Below are positions 63,001 through 64,000 of a stretch of DNA of 64,000 nucleotides, piece after piece. Source of the DNA: Streptomyces prunicolor NBRC 13075 (GTDB lineage Bacteria > Actinomycetota > Actinomycetes > Streptomycetales > Streptomycetaceae). The stretch lies in NCBI RefSeq assembly GCF_000367365.1, contig NZ_BARF01000050.1:62001-126000 (forward strand), given 5' to 3'. Position 1 is the first letter of the stretch, and each line of letters starts with the position of its first letter. The notes beneath the pieces are model-generated. The model searched no databases. It was not told where the DNA came from and saw nothing but the letters and a program-made list of their open reading frames with translations. The position numbers were made by a program, and so were the translations under genes.

Positions 63001-64000
63001 GCGATGGCGGGCAGGTCCTCGTCGCCGAACGCCGCGTCCCGGAGTGCGTCGGCGAGCCGCCGCGCGTGCTCCCGCAGCCGGTCCTCGTCCCTGGCGGACA
63101 ACACGACCGCCACCGGCTGCCCACCGCGGACGACCGCAGGTGCCTCACCGCTGCCGGGTATGTACTCCTCGACGACCACGTGGGCGTAGGCACCCGATAT
63201 TCCGAAGGAGCTGATGCCCGCCCTCCTCGGGACGCCCTCGGGGCTGGCCCACTCCGCGTTCTCCGACGCCGCGCGCAGCGCCGTGCCCTCCCACTTGATG
63301 AGTTCGTTGGGGGTCTTCAGGCCCGGCAGTGCGGGAATCCGGCGGTGCCGCATCTGCAGCACGACCTTCAGCAGGCCCGCAAAGCCCGCGGCGCCCTCGG
63401 TGTGGCCGATGTTGGCCTTCGCCGATCCCACGGCGCAGAATCCCTCACGCGAGGTGAAACGGCCGAACGCCTGGCCCAGGGCCTTCATCTCGATCGGATC
63501 GCCGAGCTTGGTGCCCGTGCCGTGCGCCTCGACGTAGGTGATGGTCTCCGGATCGATCCCGGCGTCCTGCCACGCCTTGACGACGACGTTCTCCTCCCCC
63601 GCCACGCTCGGTGCGGTGAACGAAGGCGTGTAGCCGCCGTGCAGGCTGGCCGAGCCCTTGATCACGGCGTGGACTCGGTCGCCGTCCTCCTGGGCGCGAC
63701 GCAGCGGCTTCAGCAGCACGCTGCCGACGAACTCTCCCGGTACATAACCGTCCGCCGACGCGTCGAACGTATGGCACCGACCGGTCGGTGACAGCGCGCC
63801 CACACTGCTGAAGAACCGGTAGTGCTGTGACGAGAGCAGGAGGTTCACGCCCCCGACGAACGCCATGTCGCAGTCGCCGCCGCGCAAGGCCTGGCGGGCT
63901 TGGTGCAGTGCGACGAGCGAGGAGGAGCAGGCCGTGTCCACCGCCACGCTGGGACCCCTCAGGTCCAGCGCGAAGGAGATCCGGTTCGCCAGGACCGTGT
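60006..64000 (-). CDS. PKS, 5' end off window: ..KS-DH-KR-ACP(no Ser)
   Basis: At least 1331 codons, with the N-terminus beyond the window edge. The KS shows AVDTACSSSLVALHQARQAL (Cys near 63929), VEAHGTGT and AKANIGHTEGAAG. The DH keeps both catalytic parts: HEVKGRRILPGAAYLEM (near 62490) and LHPSLLDSALQA (near 61965). The KR has YVVIGGAGGIGEAWTEYM (near 61020) and FFSSVISFTKAAGQANYAAG. The last domain is an ACP fold (DYGFSPAALTTLATRVGDEF ... INLPQAIFIDYPTLADLAGF), but the residue where relatives have the carrier Ser is Pro, with a Ser one place earlier. The carrier for this module is then probably ACP1 of the next protein, which follows a cMT. Confidence 0.88.
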   Translation of the reverse strand, partial: TVLANRISFALDLRGPSVAVDTACSSSLVALHQARQALRGGDCDMAFVGGVNLLLSSQHYRFFSSVGALSPTGRCHTFDASADGYVPGEFVGSVLLKPLRRAQEDGDRVHAVIKGSASLHGGYTPSFTAPSVAGEENVVVKAWQDAGIDPETITYVEAHGTGTKLGDPIEMKALGQAFGRFTSREGFCAVGSAKANIGHTEGAAGFAGLLKVVLQMRHRRIPALPGLKTPNELIKWEGTALRAASENAEWASPEGVPRRAGISSFGISGAYAHVVVEEYIPGSGEAPAVVRGGQPVAVVLSARDEDRLREHARRLADALRDAAFGDEDLPAIAYTLQTGREALRDRMGVVVRSVSELETVLRAFGAGHDDEWVHRGRVGAAGRPAGVSVGQASAGPGESAREHCARLVAGWVGGDGIDWEALYDTRPAIVSLPAYPFAKDRYWIPAEATGPVTDEPARPLPPTDLPVHHPLLHTDVSDDEGPRFRAMFTGEEFFLAEHEVKGRRILPGAAYLEMVREAVRRSGQASGPSGEGLRLEDVVWLTPIEASGPGTHVEVALTLADTGRTDRLDFAVYTLTGQPGEQAVLHCQGSAVPLTGDGGGSARLDLDAVRTGCDAGRLTADQCYGMFRAAEMEYGPAFQGIEYVLGGETQALAKVGLPPSVRETGDAYVLHPSLLDSALQATVGLRTDLAGFGEPVMPFAFESVDILSRCRPSMWARVRLSEGTTATSRLRKFDVDLCDADGTVCVRITGASSRAWKDGFSEAGARDIETITAVPMWDTVRPASEVHDLPGPGRTVVAGGDPTAVRRLARAFPEAQPLVLAEDATVDRISAQLRACGPIAHLLWTAPGPAAPAAGWDTMPKDQEIGVIQLFRIVKAVLALDYGHRDLLWTVVTEQAQATDRAEAVDPTHAGVHGLVGSLVKEYPDWRVRAVDLPLHEEWPAEELRHLRSTGSDVYAWRGKQWRRRKLIPLQGAAPGRRTGYRHGGVYVVIGGAGGIGEAWTEYMIRTYRAQVVWIGRRDSDPVIERKIDRLASFGPAPLYLRADGTDEAELRRACETVRWRFGTIHGVVHSALSLRDQSLAQMTEERFRAGYAGKLDVSVRMAQVFADAELDFVLFFSSVISFTKAAGQANYAAGCMFKDAFADRLAREWACPVKVMNWGYWGSVGAVASTAYRERMEREGIGSIEPDEAMRALELLLSSPFDQLALLKAAPHRVDAIDISETVTVYPGVGESDDRGPTPPDVLGRLRDLANTQIGGGIQPSDEERQLSDYGFSPAALTTLATRVGDEFRINLPQAIFIDYPTLADLAGFIAASASASMRNGAGAGRCQS

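Noticed and set aside
47900..63950. Recurring near-identical DNA blocks every few kb, considered as duplicated mobile elements
   Set aside because: They are paralogous KS domains of the PKS genes, in frame and in the expected domain order.

Overview
The window looks like a chromosomal piece of a Streptomyces. Coding DNA is very G+C-rich (a sampled 60-base stretch near 6.0 kb is about 75% G+C), secreted proteins are numerous, the conserved pair of an ECF sigma factor and an RskA-type anti-sigma factor is present, GTG and TTG starts and ATGA overlaps are common, and the right half is a modular polyketide synthase (PKS) locus. It splits into four parts.

(1) 0.1-13.2 kb: a CoA-transferase, a SigK/RskA pair divergent from a DUF4331 secreted protein, a histidine-rich TPR protein coupled to a NicO-type nickel/cobalt permease, a membrane Ser/Thr kinase, a secreted SGNH esterase and a secreted subtilase. 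(2) 13.5-21.7 kb: a surface-polysaccharide locus with two family-2 glycosyltransferases, a polysaccharide deacetylase, a 1283-residue fusion of a flippase-like domain with a second polytopic domain, and a convergent GH39-like glycosidase. (3) 21.9-29.7 kb: an AAA ATPase, regulators, GNAT enzymes, a methyltransferase, a sortase-tagged lytic polysaccharide monooxygenase, a secreted lipase, and a MarR/cupin pair whose shared promoter region carries a large palindromic operator.

(4) 29.7-64 kb: a belt of gene debris (MFS fragment, alpha/beta-hydrolase fragment, IS110/DinB chimera, IS5-type fragment), an acyl-CoA carboxylase epsilon gene, and then a biosynthetic cluster that runs off the right edge. 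All cluster genes read leftward. The assembly line, in predicted order, is: [..KS]-DH-KR-ACP(no Ser) // cMT-ACP-KS-KR-ACP-KS-ACP // ECH-KS-ACP-KS-ACP // KS-AT(dead)-DH-ACP-TE. No module has a working acyltransferase, so this is a trans-AT (AT-less) PKS whose AT must lie elsewhere, presumably to the right. A PksI/BaeI-like enoyl-CoA hydratase domain and ACPs with the Trp six residues after the carrier Ser point to beta-branching, but no HMG synthase is in view.

Downstream of the terminal thioesterase come an adenylating acyl ligase, a methyltransferase, a free carrier protein, a KS-ACP-ACP protein, a type II thioesterase, a stand-alone AICAR-transformylase homologue, a cytochrome P450 and a sulfotransferase-family protein. 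The last genes and their spacers are visibly lower in G+C (about 53% in two sampled 60-base stretches), and the cluster ends against IS debris, which suggests horizontal acquisition. I do not recognise the product. No tRNA, rRNA or CRISPR array was seen.
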